Shown: positions 10,860 to 22,930, numbered from the stretch's first letter. The stretch: 64,000 nt of DNA from Smallanthus sonchifolius (GCA_023525975.1 CM042035.1:30099001-30163000), one strand, 5' to 3'. The notes: generated by a model not told the origin, from the letters alone. Numbers and translations are program-made.

Positions 10860-11408
10860 TGTAGAGTCGTGTATTTTGTAAGCTGATAGCATCATTGTAT
10901 TTTGAAAAATGTTAGATTTAGTTTCTTTATTTGTAATTTCAGTTTATGTAATTTACTGCTTATTAGTCTAAGGCTGGGCCATCAAAACTACTTAGTTTCG
11001 ATTGAGTTTTGTTCAATCGAAACTAGTAGTTTCGATAGATAGTAAGTTTCGTCAGTTTTTTCTATCACTTGTAAATGCTCAACCCAAACTTGTAGTTTCG
11101 GTTAGCATAGTTTCGATGGCTGTCTACTTACTATAAATAGCCTAGTTTGAGAATATTTAGAGTGTGAGTAGCGGCTGTAACCCTGAAATTCTCTCTTTCA
11201 CAGTGTTCTTGAATCAATACAATTTGCATTTGTTTTATGCACTGTTCTTACACTTTCATACTTGTTTTGTATTGATTCTGAGTGTGGTTAGCCTGTTATC
11301 TTCACCAAATCTGTTTCTTCCCTCTGTTTCATCACCATACACACAGATTTCGCCTGTGTGTGTGTAATCGATTTGTTTTGTGATTTCCGATTGAAATCAG
11401 GACCTTCA
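10860..11408 (+). repeat. probable 3' LTR of the interrupted copia-like element
   Basis: Starts TGTAGAGTC after a purine tract. It contains TATAAATAG at about 11132 and a plausible transcript start and poly(A) region, and probably ends at CA 11408 (GACCTTCA), similar in style to the end of the copia LTR at 42846. The partner LTR is left of the window, so length and end are not proven. A perfect 13-bp stem with a 7-nt loop lies at 10993-11025, and the word AGTTTCGAT recurs several times. Confidence 0.6.
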
Positions 11409-11420
11409 AATACACTGTGA

Positions 11421-12558
11421 TGTAACCCAACTATAGGGTGCCTGGTTTGAGGGCCTTACATATATATACATACATACAACATACATTACTTTCAATTATA
11501 AGTTAGAGACGTATATAGACGTGTAATAATTCCCAAAAAGAAATATATAAATTCTATATATTTACCGTTCGAGTTGTGTTACGACTTGTATAAAAATAAA
11601 TAATTATTTTATAAAGATCGAATATACATTATCAATAGTCCAAACTTAATTAACAACACTAATACCATCTATGATCACATGCATATATATTTTGGGCGTG
11701 TATATAATAATATATATATATTCTTCAAATCATCGCCCAATCACTATATACATTCTTCAAATCATCGCCCAATCACCAACGTCTCATCGAGACATCTTTT
11801 AAAACGTAAAACATAACACGATCAAGTCATATCTATTTGGGTGACACTTCATACACGTCCAACTTGTATGTTGGCATCATATCATAGACCCTAAGCTAAC
11901 TGTATTTGTTTAGGGTCGGCACGTACGGTAGGGTCGGCACGTTACATATCATTTGGTGTACTGCTAGTATCACAAAAAAAGTTCACCAGGTGTGTTTCAC
12001 GAAACCATTTTTACTTGCTTTACAAACTTTGGGGGGGGGGAACATACTCATAATCGCTTTTTATATGGTAACAAGAAAACAAGACCCGGCTTTTATGTTT
12101 ACATGAGTTAACACACATAGCTCGTGAAGTCCCCTGTAACAACACATTTATAACCATTAGCTAAGGATTAGCTTGGGATTTTATAGATAATACTATTTGG
12201 GATTGACACCCCCAATCATGGTTAGTCGCGCTAACCGTCGATCCACATGGTCGAATGATTGCATAGTGTCCAAATGTGTACTCGTGAGGGGCAAAACACT
12301 TGTGTCATGGTTTGATTATGCCTCATGTATGAACATGCATGCATTTTGGATATATTTTGAGGGATTTCTATTGTATAACCGAACATCATTGGGTCATATT
12401 TGTGATATCTTAGCTTTTGTGTTTTGAAACAAATATTGTGGTTTGTAAACCTTAACTTTAATTGGTATCCAATTTGTGTGTTTGTGTTTGCAATAATCAT
12501 ATGCTTTGAAAAACCATGAACATTACACTTCGCGATTCCGCCTTGGCGGGGTGTGACA
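11421..12558 (+). mobile_element. probable solo LTR of a Ty3/gypsy element
   Basis: Begins TGTAACCCAAC and ends GGGGTGTGACA, the same ending as the LARD LTR. It contains the GTTAGTCGCGCTAAC block (around 12221-12236), related to a block in the other gypsy LTRs. No primer site follows and no purine tract precedes it. I do not find a matching 5-bp duplication, so it may be truncated or rearranged. Confidence 0.45.
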
Positions 12559-12601
12559 CTAGGTGACTGATTAACACGTGTACTGTTATTGCAAGAAACA
12601 G

Positions 12602-12755
12602 TTGGTTTTGATTCGCTTTGCGAACGAAAAACCGATGTGTTTCTATCGCTAGACACAATTGGTTTTGATTCGCTTTAGGAACAATAAACCCGTGTACTGT
12701 TTTTGATAGAAACAATTGGTTTTGTTTCACCCTGCAACCGAAAAAACAATTACAA
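12602..12755. repeat. three tandem copies of a 57-bp unit
   Basis: The phrase TTGGTTTTG with its flanks recurs at 12602, 12659 and 12716, exactly 57 bp apart, with moderate divergence between copies. No coding function is seen. Confidence 0.8.
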
Positions 12756-13684
12756 TCAAATTGGGGATTCCAAATAGTGCATTTATGTTTGCTCTGAATC
12801 ATTGTTCTTGATTATAGAGTAGGAAAATGTCTATGAGATGTTGGATATGCTTGGGTACTACTAATTACACGTATAATCTGAATCATTGTAGCGTCTATGA
12901 GATGAAAATGTCTAGGAAAATTATTATTTGTTCTAAATTGTTAGGTATGATGGGTAAAAAACATTTAAATTGTTCAAAACGTTTTGGTGAAGGTTGTCTG
13001 TATCTTGAAGGCACTACAATTGATGGCTCTTTTGCAGCCTTTCTGTTTTCTTCTTCGGATACAACCAAGCCAGGAACCACACACTTTGATGGCATGAGAG
13101 AAGACGATCTTTAAACTTTTCCAGCCGGTGAAAGGTCCCTTTTAACCATGTTCGTTTTCCCTGCTGTGAGTGAGAACTGAAAAGGATAAATGATAGCATA
13201 GAGCTTTGTAAAATAGAGTATGCATTAAAACTCTGTTATATTAAGTACTACCTTAGAACCTGTAAACTATACATGGGGTGAAAAATACGTAAATATTTAT
13301 TTATATATATTTTACATGTGTAAAAATATATTACATATATTAATGATAGAAAACAAAATTCAAAACATGTAAAAATTAATATATAATTGAGTTTCGAAAA
13401 TACGTTAATTACAATTTAATATAATTTGACTTTCATTTACTATTTTAAAATAAAAGTTACATAATTATATTTCAAAATTTCTTATAATAAGGGACAATTT
13501 AAAATAAATGTGTTTATTAATATAATTAATATTTTCTTTAAAAATATATTATTATTAAAAATAGAGATGTATTTAATAAGAGAGGGACGAGAAAAAAATT
13601 ATGAGAATGTATATGGAGGCGACATGTATCATGAAAAAACATTTATTTATTAGATAGTATAGATTTGATACAACTTTCCAAAAT
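12756..13684. other. stretch without a recognisable gene
   Basis: An open frame at 12827-13114 (95 codons) is cysteine-rich at its start, but it has no family resemblance, is overlapped by antisense frames and lacks a convincing gene context. From 13200 to 13684 the sequence is extremely AT-rich. I see nothing functional. Confidence 0.5.
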
Positions 13685-15470
13685 TTATATACAAGGGTTA
13701 GGTTATAGTAAAAAGGGTTTTAAAAATAAGAAGGGTAAGAAGGATTCTAAGCTTGACATGTGTCATTTTATTATTTTTAAAGGGAGGGCATACTGGTCAA
13801 TGTGTAATATAGCAGGTCAATGTGTAATACACCAGGTCAATGTGTAATACACCAGGTCAATGTGTAATACAAGGTCTGATATTACACAATAATCAGACCT
13901 GATATTACACAATGAGCATATTACACATTGACCTGACATATTTGAGTGAATTACACAATAATGAGCGAATTACACAATGAGATGGAAAACGTAAAACACA
14001 ATGATGAAAACATATAACACAATGATGAAAAATATTTGACACAATGAACTTGTATTACACAATGAACTTATATTACACAATGAACTTGTATTACACAATG
14101 AACTTGTATTACATGATGAACTTGTATTACACAATGACCTTACTAACTATACAATGAGCTGAAAAACGTAAAACACAATGATAAATACATATAACACAAT
14201 GAACTTGTATTACACAATGACCTGACTAATTACACAATGACCAGATATTACACAATGACCAGACGTGGTATTACACAATGAACTTGTATTACACAATCAA
14301 CTGAAAAACGTAAAACACAATGATAAATACATATAACACAATGAACTTGAATTACACATTGAACATGTATTACACAATGAACTTGTATTACATAATGAAC
14401 TTGTATTACACAACAACATGACTAATTACACAATGACCAGACGTGGTATTACACAATGAACTTGTATTACACAATGAACTTGTATTACACGATGACCTGA
14501 CTAATTACACAGTGAGCTGAAAAACGTAAAACACAATGATAAATACATATAACACAATGAACTTGTATTACACAATGAACTTGTATTACACAGTGAACTT
14601 GTATTACACAGTGAACTTGTATTACACAATGACCTGACTAATTATACAATGACCAGATATTACACAATGACTAGACGTGGTATTACACAATGAACTTGTA
14701 TTACACGATGACCTGACTAATTACACAATGAGCTGAAAAACGTAAAACACAATGATAAATACATATAACACAATGAACTTGTATTACACATTGAACTTGT
14801 ATTACACAATAAACTTGTATTACACAATGAACTTGTATTACACAATGAACTTATATTACACAATGACATGACTAATTACACAATGAGTTGAAAAACGTAA
14901 AACACAATGATAAATACATATAACACAATGAACTTGTATTACACATTGAACTTGTATTACACGATGAACTTGTATTACATGATGAACTTGTATTACACGA
15001 TGAACTTGTATTAAACAATGACCTGACTAATTACACAATGAGCTAAAAAACGTAAAACACAATGATAAATACATATAACACAATGAACTTGTATTACACA
15101 TTGAACTTGTATTACACAATGAACTTGTATTACATAATGAGCTGGAAAACATAAAAAAAAATTTCTTTTTTGTTTATAACGACACTATACTCGTTTTAAA
15201 GATAAAAAAATGCTCGTTTTTATGGTGTAATTTTTTTGAAAAAATAATGTCGTACGTAAAAGTTATGAACGTTTAAAAATGAGGGGAGAACTTGATAAAA
15301 AGTCAACAAAAGTGGCCAAGACTAAAATTACCCTTCCAACAACTTTTTCTCCTACAATTTAATCTCAATTATTAAATCTTTTATACAATTTGATCTAATG
15401 GCCTTAAATCCTTCTCACCTTTCTTAGAATTAGAATCTTTTTTACCTGAACATAATCCTTATATACAATG
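13685..15470. mobile_element. foldback/MITE-like element carrying a minisatellite (E0)
   Basis: The left end (about 13687-13750) and the reverse complement of the right end (about 15400-15470) match over the phrase pattern ATATAnAAGG-nTTA-GTTnAGTAAAAA and further to GAAGGATT-TAAG. The right inner part (15175-15300) is homologous to the right arm of element E2 at 18500-18640. The centre is replaced by a long tandem array. No transposase is present, so it is non-autonomous. The superfamily is uncertain; Mutator-like foldback is my best guess. Confidence 0.55.
13795..15140. repeat. minisatellite array, TTACACAATGAACTTGTA type, with an inverted head
   Basis: Four 20-bp units start at 13795, 13815, 13835 and 13855 (GGTCAATGTGTAATACACCA theme). 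The array then flips orientation across a 9-bp inverted repeat AGGTCTGAT/ATCAGACCT (13872-13880 and 13892-13900). It continues as 18-bp units ATTACACAATGAACTTGT, punctuated by a longer block containing AAAAACGTAAAACACAATG at about 14163, 14305, 14520, 14736, 14890 and 15046. The spacing between those blocks is about 142-217 bp. Spacers are not unique sequences, so this is not a CRISPR. Confidence 0.9.
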
Positions 15471-17112
15471 CAAAATGTTAATTGTTACTTTCTTACTCCT
15501 AGATAACTAAACAAGCGGGAAGAGGCAAAAGGAATAACACACTCTTCAGAAGTTTTAAAAGAAAAAAGGGCATGTCAACAATCTAGGGAACTTACAACCA
15601 CATGAAATCATGTCTTTTGTATAGTCGGTTTTGCAAAAACAAGGAAAGCAGAAATTAAACTTAAAACAAGTCTTTTGTAACCAAACACATCCTTGCTTTT
15701 GTGGTTAATACACACGCTTTTTCTTTTATTTGTAAAATGTTTTTATAAATTATTTAAATTTCAGTTTTCTATTATGATTAAGTTTGTAATATTAAGGTTT
15801 ACACCGTGTAACACACGGGTTTAATATACGACCCGTGTAACTTTGTACTTTTGTCTCGCTTTTTTACAACCGTGCTACAATAATATTTTTTTTATATCAT
15901 AATTATCTTTGTGTTTTCAACTCTTTTTAATATATCCTTTTGACTATTGGTTTTGATGTTAAGTTGACATTATGCTCAAACCTTTTCAATAATAGGTTCA
16001 AATTTTTTGAAGTAGTTTTAAAGATTATAATTTTACTAAAAACATTTAAGGTTATATCATAAAATAGTACTTACCATTCAAAACTAAATTGTAATGTATA
16101 CACCATAATGTTTATTTGAAATTATCTTCTGTTGCAACTCTGTATCTCCTATATTTTTAGATCTTTTTAAATGTATATTTAGTTACTTAAATTTCTAGCC
16201 TTCCTCTTATATTCTACTTTGAATGCAATATTTTATTTATGTGTTTATTTCATATAAAGTTTGTATACAACACCTTCTTCCTTATATATTTTCAAGGATG
16301 TCTCCTTATCCGTGTCAATTCATAATCAAAATCCAAGTTATTTTTAATCCCTCTTTTCAAGCACCTAAAAACTTATATAAACTACTTCAAACCTATATTA
16401 TTTATCTCACGAACTCACGAATTGATATTTTTACCAGCATCGAATTATCCATTATTCTTGATTATTGGGCAATCAATTGCCTGCTTCTGTCGTAGCTTCA
16501 TCGACATAGTTAACTAATTCCAGTAACTTTGCTCTTTTCTTCCTCATTCGTTTTATATTTTAAACTAAGTTCTGTATAAAGAAAAGTGTTACAATATTCA
16601 TTAATATAATCTCGACCTTTCACCCCGTGTAACACACGGGTTTAAAGCCAGTATCGAATAAAATCGGAAGCAACTAGTAGTTTAGGTATGAATTTACATT
16701 GACATTAAACAAAATGCAAATATGCAAAACCCAGATGAATTAAAATGTCTTGGTTCACATGTGGACCAAATTTTGAAAACCCAATAAAAGTATTCAACAA
16801 AAAGTAAATCAAGTGGAGTTTTTACTTGAAAGATATTTCATTTTGAAAAATTAAAATGTTTTGTTGACTTTTTTTTTGGGAGTATTTTATTATGAGCGGC
16901 TGGTGTACTAAACAAAATAAAAATCAAGGAGCCTTTAAAGTTAGGTTAAAATTAATTGATGGTTGAATTTGTTTGTTTGGTTTTCTATTCTTTTTGGTTT
17001 CTCAAATAACCAATGTTTTTATAACTCGATTGGTCGTCTTACTGTCTACCGATCAAACTCGTTTTAAAAAATTGACGATGTCATAAATAATTTAAAAATA
17101 GTATATATAAAA

Positions 17113-17115
<3 letters not shown>
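15471..17115. other. AT-rich intergenic stretch with two copies of a small hairpin
   Basis: No coding sequence is supported. The short ORF 16223-16495 is low-complexity AT-rich sequence. Two copies of a CCGTGT-AAC-ACACGG hairpin lie at 15805-15819 and 16625-16639, each followed by GTTTAA. They may mark the ends of a small transposon. Confidence 0.5.

Positions 17116-17165
<50 letters not shown>
17116..17165. repeat. (TA)n microsatellite
   Basis: About 25 TA units, directly abutting the left end of foldback element E1. Confidence 0.95.
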
Positions 17166-17169
<4 letters not shown>

Positions 17170-17688
17170 AGCTTCCGCTAAAAAGTGAATTTTCGTTAAA
17201 AAAACCTAAGAAACTATGTCAAACAAACTCCGATTGAACTAATTTCAGCGGCGTTGGAACCGGCTCGTCGAAATAAAGCCTAGAGCTAAACCCTAAAGCT
17301 AAACCCTTAAAGCTATACCCTAAAAGCTAAACGTTAAAGCTAAACTATAAGGACTAAACCCAAAAACATAACCACCCCACCCCACCCTCAAAACCTAAAT
17401 CCTCCAACCCCCACTCCCCAAAAACCTACCCACCCATCCCTCAAAAAACCAAAATCCCCTACCCCCCAAAAACCTAAATTCCCCAACCCCCACCTCCCAA
17501 AAACCTAAATCCCCCACCCCCCAAAAACCTAAATCCCCCACACCCCCCTAAAAAAAAACCTCGACGAGCCGGTCTCAGAGCCACTAGAATAAACTCAATC
17601 GGAGTTCGTTTAACCCGGTTTCGGTTAAAAAATAAATAATTTTTTAGGTTTCTTAGCGAACAATCACTTCGTATTTGAAACTGCCTCT
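17166..17688. mobile_element. foldback element E1 with a C-rich core
   Basis: Arms of about 105 bp are inverted copies. The clearest part is ACTCCGATTGA ... CCGGCTCGTCGA (17228-17271) against its reverse complement starting TCGACGAGCCGG at 17561. The core (17272-17560) starts with CCCTAAAGCTAAA-type repeats, then a degenerate C-rich repeat around CCCCAAAAACCTAAAT. It is flanked by TA runs on both sides. There is no ORF. It is a non-autonomous foldback/MITE. Confidence 0.7.
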
Positions 17689-17697
17689 ATATATATA

Positions 17698-18760
17698 GGG
17701 GGAGGTTCAAATAAGAAGTGCAATTTGGTTAAAAAACATAAGAAACAATCTCATCCATTCAATTTGATGATCAATGGTAGAGATTTAAGTGTACGAAAAA
17801 TAAGGGGTGGAAGGGTAATTAAGTAATAGCCACTTTTGTTGACTTTTTTCAACTTTCCCACTTTTTTTAAACGTTAATAACTTTTTCATAGGACGTTATT
17901 TTTAAAAAAAAATTACACCATAAAATCGAGCGTTTTTTATCTTTAATTTGTATATAATATTGCTATATTTTTTTGTAAAAACAGAATCGACACTTAATAA
18001 AATTGTGCTAATTTACGTAAATGTGCTGATTTCTAGTAAAACAGCACAATTTATGTAAATGTGCTGGTTTCTTTAATTTGTGCTACTTTTTGTCCATTGG
18101 TATGTGCCTAATTTGGTAGCAATTTTTAAAAATAAAAATTTAAATCATCCATACACCAACAAAACGGTTCAGTGGTAGGCAACAAAAAACTTATGCATCA
18201 AAATGTTGTTTGTGCTGGTTTGTTTTGTGCTAGATTGTTATACTAATTTTGTTGTGTTAGTTTTTTTTGTGCTTGGTTAGCTAAGAAGAGAAAGTTACAC
18301 AATTAATCGTGTTGTTTTGGTGTTGTGTTATAGTAAAACATCATAATTAATTGTTATATTTTGTGTTCTTTTATGATAAAGCAACACAGTTACATGTGCC
18401 GTTTTACAATGCAGCACAGTTAATTGTGCTATTTCACTAGAAACCAGCACATTTACGTAAAGTAGCACAATTTCATTAAATGTCGATTTTATTTTTACAA
18501 AAAATATAGCAATACTATACTCGAATTAAAGGTAAAAAAACGTTCGATTTTATGATGTAATGTTTTTTTTTAAATAAGGTCGTATGAAAAAGTTATGTAC
18601 GTTTAAAAAAGTTGGGGAGTTTGAAAAAGTCAACAATTGTGGATTTTCCAAAAATGTCCTTCAACCCCTTATTTTTCCTGCACTTAAATCTTTACCATTG
18701 ATAATACAATTGAATTAGGCTTCTTAGCCAAATTACATTTCTTAGGGGAACCATCCTCTC
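17698..18760. mobile_element. foldback element E2, arms about 340 bp
   Basis: The left arm (17698-18045) and the inverted right arm (18427-18760) match along most of their length, including the AAACGTT-ATAACTTTTTCATA and ATTACACCATAAAATCGA phrases and the inner TTTACGTAAATGTGCTG phrase. The core repeats TGTGCTGGTTT-like words. TA tracts lie at both ends. It could fold into a long hairpin and serve as a small-RNA source (inference). Confidence 0.75.
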
Positions 18761-18779
18761 TATATATATATATATATAT
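18761..18779. repeat. (TA)n tract between E2 and E3
   Basis: A TA run of about nine units separates the end of E2 from the start of E3. Confidence 0.9.
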
Positions 18780-20659
18780 GGTGTGGTTCCTATCAAAACA
18801 CATTCCCCATGTGAAAACCCTAAAACCCTATCTCAATGGCGAATGATTATTTAGATGTAATAAGATTGTGACATGTGTCACATATTTTTTTTTAACAAAA
18901 AAAAGACTAGAAGGGTAAATCAGACTTTTACTCACCACCAAAAAGTCAGATTTAATATGAAGCTGACAAGTGTCACATTTAAAATACAATTTATTTTACC
19001 TTTCTTTTTTTAAAAGATTCTCTCTATTTTTTTAAACCTTCATAACTTTTTTATACTTTGTTATTTTTTTATATAAATTATACCATTAAACTCATCACAT
19101 TTTTCTCTTTAAATCCATTATAGTCTCGAATTTTTTTCGGGTGTCGTTTATTATATTAATGTAACGAACATTTACATTGGTGTAATGAACATGGTTTATA
19201 TAATTGCAAAATACCAGTTATTAAAAAAAATAGTGACGAAATATAGCATCACTGTAACTACTACTTACACTGGTGTAAATTAGACGTCTTTAAATTACAT
19301 CAATATAGCTACCAGTTAGACTGGTATAAGGAACGTGAAGTATATAACACACAAACAATATATATAACTCAACTTTCTAACACGATATCTGTAACTATTT
19401 TGAACTCTTTTAACATTTGTAGTACTTTAATAAAAGCTGGTGTAATACTCTGGATATATTGATGTAATACTCTAGTTACATTATTGTAACGAACTGAATG
19501 AACCCATGACAAGCTATTATTTTATGTGATTGAACGTCATGCTTGCTACAAAAAGACAGTAACAGACAAAACTTACATGAATAACAGATCATTGGCAAAT
19601 TCATCAAAATTAAGGATTCAAAAACAATAAAAGAAATCATTAACTATAATACAGTTGAGAGAATAAAGCACTATGTTTAAACATTTAATCAAATTTGTAA
19701 AATAAAAAGTTAACTAAACGCGTTGAAAGTCGTCTAAAACTATATTCAAATGCAGAAAAAACTCTCAAATAGCTTAAATTTGTAATAATATAGTTCTAGT
19801 AATTATAGTCAGAACATTCATTAAACTCACTATTTTGTAATGAGGTGATTGTTTATAGTAGCAAATACAGGAATAATTTAAAATTAGATATCAATTGCAA
19901 AGCAACAAGGGAAGAAATTGTTAAGGACAAGATTGAAAAGACAAATACAGAAGGTATGGTGAATTATGAATGATGGTGAAAAATCACAAGAATAATACAA
20001 AAGATTGTTAATTCTTTTTCAAAAAACCAAATACACAAGCAATATCTGAAAACAATCTCGGTGCACCAAATGAGTCTCTAAAACCAAATAATCTCTAAAA
20101 ACCATAGGGTACGAGTTCGAGTTATATTTTCCGAGAAAAGAACAGGTAATTTAACAAGTGATTACTTGCAATTGAAGAGTTTGGTGAAAAAAGTTCCTCC
20201 CAATCGAAATCATTTGACTAGTACTCCGATTCTTGGCTACTCATCAGACTCGCTGGTGACTGATGTCGCTAATCCACCACCGTCGTCTCCCTCGCACACA
20301 CTCCTTGATGTCGCTAATCTCGTTTCCTTGCAGATCTAAACCCTAATCTCCTTTCCTTGCAGTGGTTGGCTTTTTCTTCTCTGATTTTTGTTTGAGTTTT
20401 GAGAGTGATTTCTATAGAGAGAGAGAGATGAACAGATTTTGAAAGAGTTAGAGAAAGGACAATAGGTAAAGTGATTGTCTGACATTATAGGGAAAATAAA
20501 AAAGTAAAATGTCCAATTTGCCCATAACCTCATCCTCACCGTTCATTTTTTCTAGAATAAATATGGACCACACAATGTTATGTATAACTTAAAAGCAACT
20601 AATAAGATTGAGTTTTAGAGTTTTTAAAAAGAGAGTGGGTTTTGATACGAACTTCTCCC
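18780..20659. mobile_element. larger TA-flanked element E3, related to E2
   Basis: The left part (19018-19130) shares the AAACCTTCATAACTTTTTTATA and ATTATACCATTAAACTC arm phrases with E2 and E0. The ends have weak inverted similarity around TATCAAAAC (near 18791 and 20641). The interior contains GTGTAATGAAC-like words and, at 20200-20480, a non-repetitive stretch read best on the minus strand. TA tracts lie outside both ends. No transposase is visible. Boundaries are less certain than for E1 and E2. Confidence 0.5.

Positions 20660-20701
<42 letters not shown>
20660..20701. repeat. (TA)n microsatellite
   Basis: A TA run abuts the right end of E3, matching the arrangement at 17116-17165. Confidence 0.9.
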
Positions 20702-20705
<4 letters not shown>

Positions 20706-22020
20706 AACATAAAATATTAAACTACTTTATCTTTTAATGTGAAGTTGTAATGTTTTCAAAATATGAAGTCTGGGATAACTAAAATAAAGAACATTAAGTA
20801 GTAAACGAACAAGTACTTTAGATTTTAGAAAGAAAAATTAAAAAGACTGAAAGTCCGGTCGAACCACTGGTTCGTTTCACTGGTTTAACAGGTTTGACCA
20901 ATAACTTGCTAGCTCAAATGGAGGTGGCTCAAGTGAAACGGTTTCCAGTCCGACCAATCGATCCGGTTGTAAAAATAAAAATAACACGATAGATACATAT
21001 TCGAGTTATTACTACTATTAAAAGATGCAAGTCGGTTTCTACAGTGATTATATTACTTTTTTATTCAGTCTCAGTTTCTATATTTATATTTTGTTTTCTA
21101 AGAGGTAATCAACAAGTGAGTTTGGCGAGGTGGTTTGAAGCTTTGGCTCCTTGGCTTTCGGCGACGTTTCTTGTCATACCCTCCTCATTTCTTTGATTTG
21201 GTGTTTGATAGGTTTGATAGGATAAATATATTTCCTGCGTCCTCACTTTTTGCTCTCGTGTTTGATAGGATAAATATATTTTATTTATATTGCATGGGCA
21301 CATGATTGACTTATTTGTATTATGATATTTATTTACTTATTTATTTATCTAAACCCACTATCCTACTCAATTATAGATCCTTTGATTCTGATAACGTTGT
21401 TTTACAATTTAACAATCTAAAGAAAAGTACAAATTGAATATGCATTATCTTACGTGTTAATAGTACGGGTGTTACAACAAATTATGTCAAAAACTTTGGG
21501 ACGAGTGTCTAAATTTGAGAATCGGTGCCTTTAAACTATTATGTTTTTTAAGTTTCAAATGTACGGTTATAACGTGCTTATCTTTAGCTACGGTGTTCCC
21601 AACCGAGACGTCGCTACTACAATTAAAACTTGTACGTCGGTAAGCACATTGACGTTTTATGCTTTGTAAATTGGCCACCAAACTTTTACATAATTTTCTA
21701 CCACCATACTATATATAATATACGTTTTTAACCCGTTTAATTTTCTAATAAGTTCGTTTTTCTGTAATAACTTTCGTTTGTTATTTTTTTTTAAACGGAG
21801 GGCGGGGTTGTGTTTATTATTTGTTTTGTTAACGTTCTGATATAATTTTTTTTTAAACGGAGTTGTATTTAATTTCGAGTATTTTTCATGATCGTAGTCT
21901 ATAACGAGTTCTGTTACCGTTACGATACCGTATTCACTATTGGTACTATCGAAACCGGTATTGGTATTTGATCGCTTTTATGGTTTTGTACGAGCCATAC
22001 CAACAACGACCAAACTCCTG
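20702..22020. other. intergenic stretch without a recognisable gene
   Basis: AT-rich sequence with a few short ORFs that have no domain. A GGTTCGTTTCACTGGTTTAA-like pyrimidine/purine block at 20860-20960 resembles transposon debris, but I cannot classify it. Confidence 0.5.
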
Positions 22021-22930
22021 TCGCGTGACGCGGAGGAAAACGACCAAAATCCCACAGTTGTCATAATAATTTAAAAATTAAAATCCATAAACCTGGTATG
22101 CCATAATCGACAACACATCTATAAAATGAAATGAAAAGGATATAAAGTCAACTTCAACCCTCACAGCTATGAGACAAAAGTTGTCTCATAGATAACCTTT
22201 AAAATATTTTATGGGGATATAAGAATAAAATATTTTTATTTTGTTATGACATATTTAACATTATGGTCACATACCACCTAATTATAAAAAAATAACAACA
22301 CAAGTCATCATCTTATTAAAATTAAAGTTAACTACATAAATGATCATGTGGTTTGGATAAAGTAATATAATTAGATACTAATTTTGAAAATTTATAAGTT
22401 TGGGGTTAGTGTATTTAGGTTTGTAACATGTTTTGTTGGAAATCAAGAGGGTAAATCAAAACACAGGTTAACACAAAACTTGACTTTATATTACATTGTG
22501 TTAATGATCGTGACAACTTCAACAATCGATAAAATACATGTATTTATATACTACGAACCGTCGCATCCAAACGACACGTCGTTTTAGAATCAACAGGTAT
22601 AACCCTAATTTACTTAATTACATTTAACCCCTACTAATTACAATATGATACTATAACCCGTTATACTAATAATAATAATGACATAAATAATACTAAATTT
22701 TGTTTAACTTATAATATACTTCCCCTTAAACAAAATTAAGTCTAAGAGAGGTCTTCATCTTCTTTAGCCTCCCTCATTTGACTTTGATCAACTCTTGCAA
22801 GAACAATGCACGGGTTTTTTGGCCGCCTATGAACTTAGGATGAATGAAAACCAATTGTTACTTACGAAAATACAGTACCCTTTCGGTCACAGAGCGAATC
22901 AATACCAATATGAGGTTAATATATGATCAG
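22021..22930 (-). mobile_element. possible minus-strand copia 3' end (purine tract and LTR debris)
   Basis: On the minus strand a purine-rich AAGGGGAAG tract (near 22731) is followed by a TATAAG...AAACAAAATTT start and AT-rich LTR-like sequence down to about 22150. A perfect 11-bp hairpin CTATGAGACAA/TTGTCTCATAG lies at 22167-22191. No pol domain is visible, so this is a weak call. Confidence 0.3.

Noticed and set aside
12827..13114. 95-codon ORF, cysteine-rich
   Set aside because: No recognisable domain, overlapped by antisense frames of similar length, no promoter or neighbour context.
13795..15140. Regular short repeats that might be taken for a CRISPR array
   Set aside because: The spacers are themselves repeats of the same unit, the context is a plant genome, and there are no cas genes. 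It is a minisatellite.
16223..16495. 90-codon ORF in the AT-rich stretch
   Set aside because: Ile/Tyr/Leu/Ser-rich by composition alone, with no motif.
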